Of a DNA stretch of 64,000 nt, positions 62,582 through 64,000 are shown piece by piece. The notes beneath the pieces are model-generated. The model was not told where the DNA came from, ran no database searches, and was given only the letters and a program-made list of their open reading frames with translations. A program made the position numbers and the translations under genes. Source of the stretch: Lacisediminihabitans sp040549525 (GTDB taxonomy: Bacteria > Actinomycetota > Actinomycetes > Actinomycetales > Microbacteriaceae); contig NZ_JBEPTM010000004.1 of assembly GCF_040549525.1 (NCBI RefSeq), positions 124,001 through 188,000 on the forward strand. The letters run 5' to 3'. Each line of letters starts with the position of its first letter. The first letter of the stretch is position 1.

Positions 62582-63097
62582 GTGCCCGCCGCCGAACTGA
62601 TCTTTCAGCGCATGATCGACCTGCCGCCGGTCGTCGTCTGGGATGCCCTGGTCGACCCGGATCTGCTTGCCGGTTGGCTCGGTGACGTGCGGATGCTCCC
62701 CTCGGCTCGCTCCGAAGGGACGGACGGGGGAGCCATCGCCTTCGAGCTCCTCTGGCCGGGCTCCGGTGCGGGCAAGTCGACCACGGCCACAGTGTCAGCT
62801 CTCGAGGCACCCCGGAGGCTGCGGGTCGATACCGATAACCGCGGACGGATCGAATTCCTCCTCGACAGCATTCCCGGCGGCTTGCGGGGCTCGAGCACCC
62901 GACTCGAACTCCGGGTCGACTCCGGCATCGAACCCGCGTTCGCCACCGCGGTGCGCGCCGAATGGCAGACCAGCCTCGACCGCCTCGAGAAACTGCTGCA
63001 CGGGCATCCGGTCGACTGGGCGAAGGTCGCATCGCACTCCGATGGCACAACAGGGGTCGGCGGCACGACGGCCCGTTCGGTGAATTCCCCGGGCTGA
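62582..63097 (+). CDS. SRPBCC/AHSA1-like domain protein
   Basis: A 171-residue protein with the START/Bet v1-like pattern of the AHSA1 family: RMIDLPPVVVWDALVDPDLLAGWLGDV at the N-terminus, central beta strands, and a terminal helix TAVRAEWQTSLDRLEKLL. Such proteins bind hydrophobic ligands or act with stress proteins; the ligand here is unknown. The GTG start follows a 42-base divergent gap from the membrane protein gene. The Gly/Thr-rich tail after about 145 looks disordered. Confidence 0.82.
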   Translation: MPAAELIFQRMIDLPPVVVWDALVDPDLLAGWLGDVRMLPSARSEGTDGGAIAFELLWPGSGAGKSTTATVSALEAPRRLRVDTDNRGRIEFLLDSIPGGLRGSSTRLELRVDSGIEPAFATAVRAEWQTSLDRLEKLLHGHPVDWAKVASHSDGTTGVGGTTARSVNSPG

Positions 63098-63109
63098 CGC
63101 GCTGCTCGG

Positions 63110-63139
63110 GTGAGCACTCATCTCGGGAGGCGTGCTCAC
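63110..63139. promoter_or_regulatory. Inverted repeat upstream of the SorC-type regulator, probable operator
   Basis: GTGAGCAC (63110-63117) and GTGCTCAC (63132-63139) are perfect inverted half-sites 14 bases apart, and TGAGCA recurs at 63141. TAGCGT at 63185-63190 is a possible -10 downstream, and GGGAG (63210-63214) a ribosome binding site. The arrangement fits a multi-site operator for the adjacent regulator. Confidence 0.5.
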
Positions 63140-63219
63140 ATGAGCAATTCCTGCGCAGATGTTGAAGGAGGTCACTCCAGGGCATAGCGTTGGGGGAGCG
63201 AGACTGACGGGAGCGCGGC

Positions 63220-64000
63220 ATGACGACATCGACAGAGATGCTCTCCGTTCGCGCCGCCGAGCTCTACTACGAGGAGAGCAAGACCCAGGACGAGATCGGC
63301 TCCCTTCTCGGACTCACCCGCTGGAAGGTGGGCAGGCTGCTCACCCAGGCCAGGGAACTGGGAATCGTGCGAATCGAGATCGTTCATCCCCGGGCGCGAA
63401 AACTGTCGATGGAGCGCGAGCTGCGCGAACACTTCTCCCTGGCGGATGCGGTGGTCGTGCCGTCGCCCTCCGACGGGTCGAGCGTGGCCGATCGCGTCGC
63501 GGAAGCGGCGGCGGACTACCTGCGGGCCCTCCGGCCGGTGCCGGGAACGCTCGGAGTGAGCTGGGGGCGCACGGTCGACTCGATTGCCGATCATCTCCCG
63601 CAGGGATGGGCCCGCGGCGTCGATGTCGTGCAGATCAACGGGGGCGTCAGTCTCAATCGCCGTTCCGGCACCGCCGCCTCGACCGCCGTCTCGATCGCGC
63701 GTTCCGGGGGCGGGCAGGCCACCCTGTTGCCGAGCCCGGCGATCCTCGAGCATCGCGACACCCGAGTCGCTATCGAAGCCGACCGCACTGTCGCGGGAGT
63801 GCTCGAGCGCGCCGCCGGGGCATCCGCCTATCTCTACAGCGCCGGTGTCGCCGACGCGAGCTCTGTGCTCGTCGACAGCGGGTACCTCAGCCGCGAAGAC
63901 ATCGCGATGCTGGTGGCCAGGGGCGCGGTCGGCGACGTCGTCGGACGATACATCGACGGGGATGGCAACATCGTCGACCACGAACTCGACGGGCGCACTG
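63220..64000 (+). CDS. SorC/DeoR-type sugar-binding transcriptional regulator (3' truncated by window)
   Basis: The frame is open from the ATG at 63220 to the window end (260 codons visible). The N-terminal helix-turn-helix is typical of the SorC family (ELYYEESKTQDEIGSLLGLTRWKVGRLL), and the sugar-phosphate-binding domain is under way with LGVSWGRTV and VDVVQINGGVS, then TLLPSPAILEH and YSAGVADASS. These regulators respond to phosphorylated sugars or polyols and usually control adjacent uptake genes, which would lie beyond the window. GGGAG lies six bases before the start. Confidence 0.9.
   Translation, partial: MTTSTEMLSVRAAELYYEESKTQDEIGSLLGLTRWKVGRLLTQARELGIVRIEIVHPRARKLSMERELREHFSLADAVVVPSPSDGSSVADRVAEAAADYLRALRPVPGTLGVSWGRTVDSIADHLPQGWARGVDVVQINGGVSLNRRSGTAASTAVSIARSGGGQATLLPSPAILEHRDTRVAIEADRTVAGVLERAAGASAYLYSAGVADASSVLVDSGYLSREDIAMLVARGAVGDVVGRYIDGDGNIVDHELDGRT

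Noticed and set aside
61272..63221. A 649-codon extension of the ROK kinase gene
   Set aside because: The kinase fold begins at the GTG at 62204, which overlaps the stop of the upstream membrane protein gene. The extension is antisense to the AHSA1-like gene and Arg/Pro-rich.

Overview
This is a high-GC (roughly two-thirds G+C by eye) stretch of an actinobacterial chromosome. The gene content, the actinobacterial forms of dxr-rseP-ispG-proS-nusA-infB, the twin-arginine lipoprotein signal and the frequent leaderless starts suggest a free-living member of the Microbacteriaceae. The family assignment is inference. I see no rRNA, tRNA, CRISPR array, prophage or insertion sequence. Coding density is high and most operons are built from 1-4 base stop/start overlaps.

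Layout. 1-5608: the end of an aldo/keto reductase, a quinone-oxidoreductase-like gene diverging from a TetR regulator across a palindromic operator, and the TetR gene in an operon with a heterodimeric ABC exporter. 5605-6663: a membrane-anchored protein with an HEMLH metallopeptidase motif. 6785-11698: a putrescine catabolism module (FAD amine oxidase, class III aminotransferase, Lrp regulator, divergent aldehyde dehydrogenase). 11752-29757: an 18 kb same-strand surface and phosphosignalling cluster. It encodes an FHA protein, a PP2C phosphatase, a transmembrane Ser/Thr kinase with an FN3-like ectodomain, a 1964-residue Ig/FN3 surface protein, a MoxR ATPase, a DUF58 protein, a transglutaminase-like membrane protein that has lost its catalytic Cys and His, a zinc-ribbon FHA protein and an EccC-like FtsK/SpoIIIE ATPase. 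It resembles an enlarged version of the bifidobacterial PFNA cluster. 29797-36760: alanine dehydrogenase and a complete polyamine ABC importer with its own aminotransferase. 36761-38060: a solitary DUF559 nuclease-like gene bracketed by two copies of a palindromic repeat. 38061-40378: asparaginase II and GABA aminotransferase. 40417-43055: OsmC, a tandem FKBP lipoprotein and dxr. 43052-44706: a second Ser/Thr kinase overlapping a small lipoprotein. 44784-54145: rseP, ispG, proS, nusA, ylxR, infB, rbfA. 54179-57682: fpg, mutY, a kinase-like gene with a degenerate P-loop and panE. 57847-61243: tetR, truB, two small membrane proteins and ribF. 61272-64000: a ROK kinase, a small membrane protein, an AHSA1-type protein and the start of a SorC-type sugar regulator.

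How the parts fit. Polyamines would enter through PotABCD and be converted by the aminotransferase or oxidase and aldehyde dehydrogenase to GABA, then by GabT to succinate semialdehyde. Alanine made by a pyruvate-dependent aminotransferase could be recycled by alanine dehydrogenase. In the 18 kb cluster, kinase, phosphatase and two FHA proteins form a full write/erase/read phosphothreonine circuit that presumably controls assembly or display of the giant surface protein by the MoxR/DUF58/transglutaminase-like proteins and the FtsK-type motor.

Most notable: the PFNA-like cluster with its pseudo-transglutaminase and EccC-like motor; the palindromes bracketing the DUF559 gene; a hairpin that buries the infB ribosome binding site; a long hairpin between infB and rbfA; and a -10-like hexamer 6-7 bases before at least 16 start codons.
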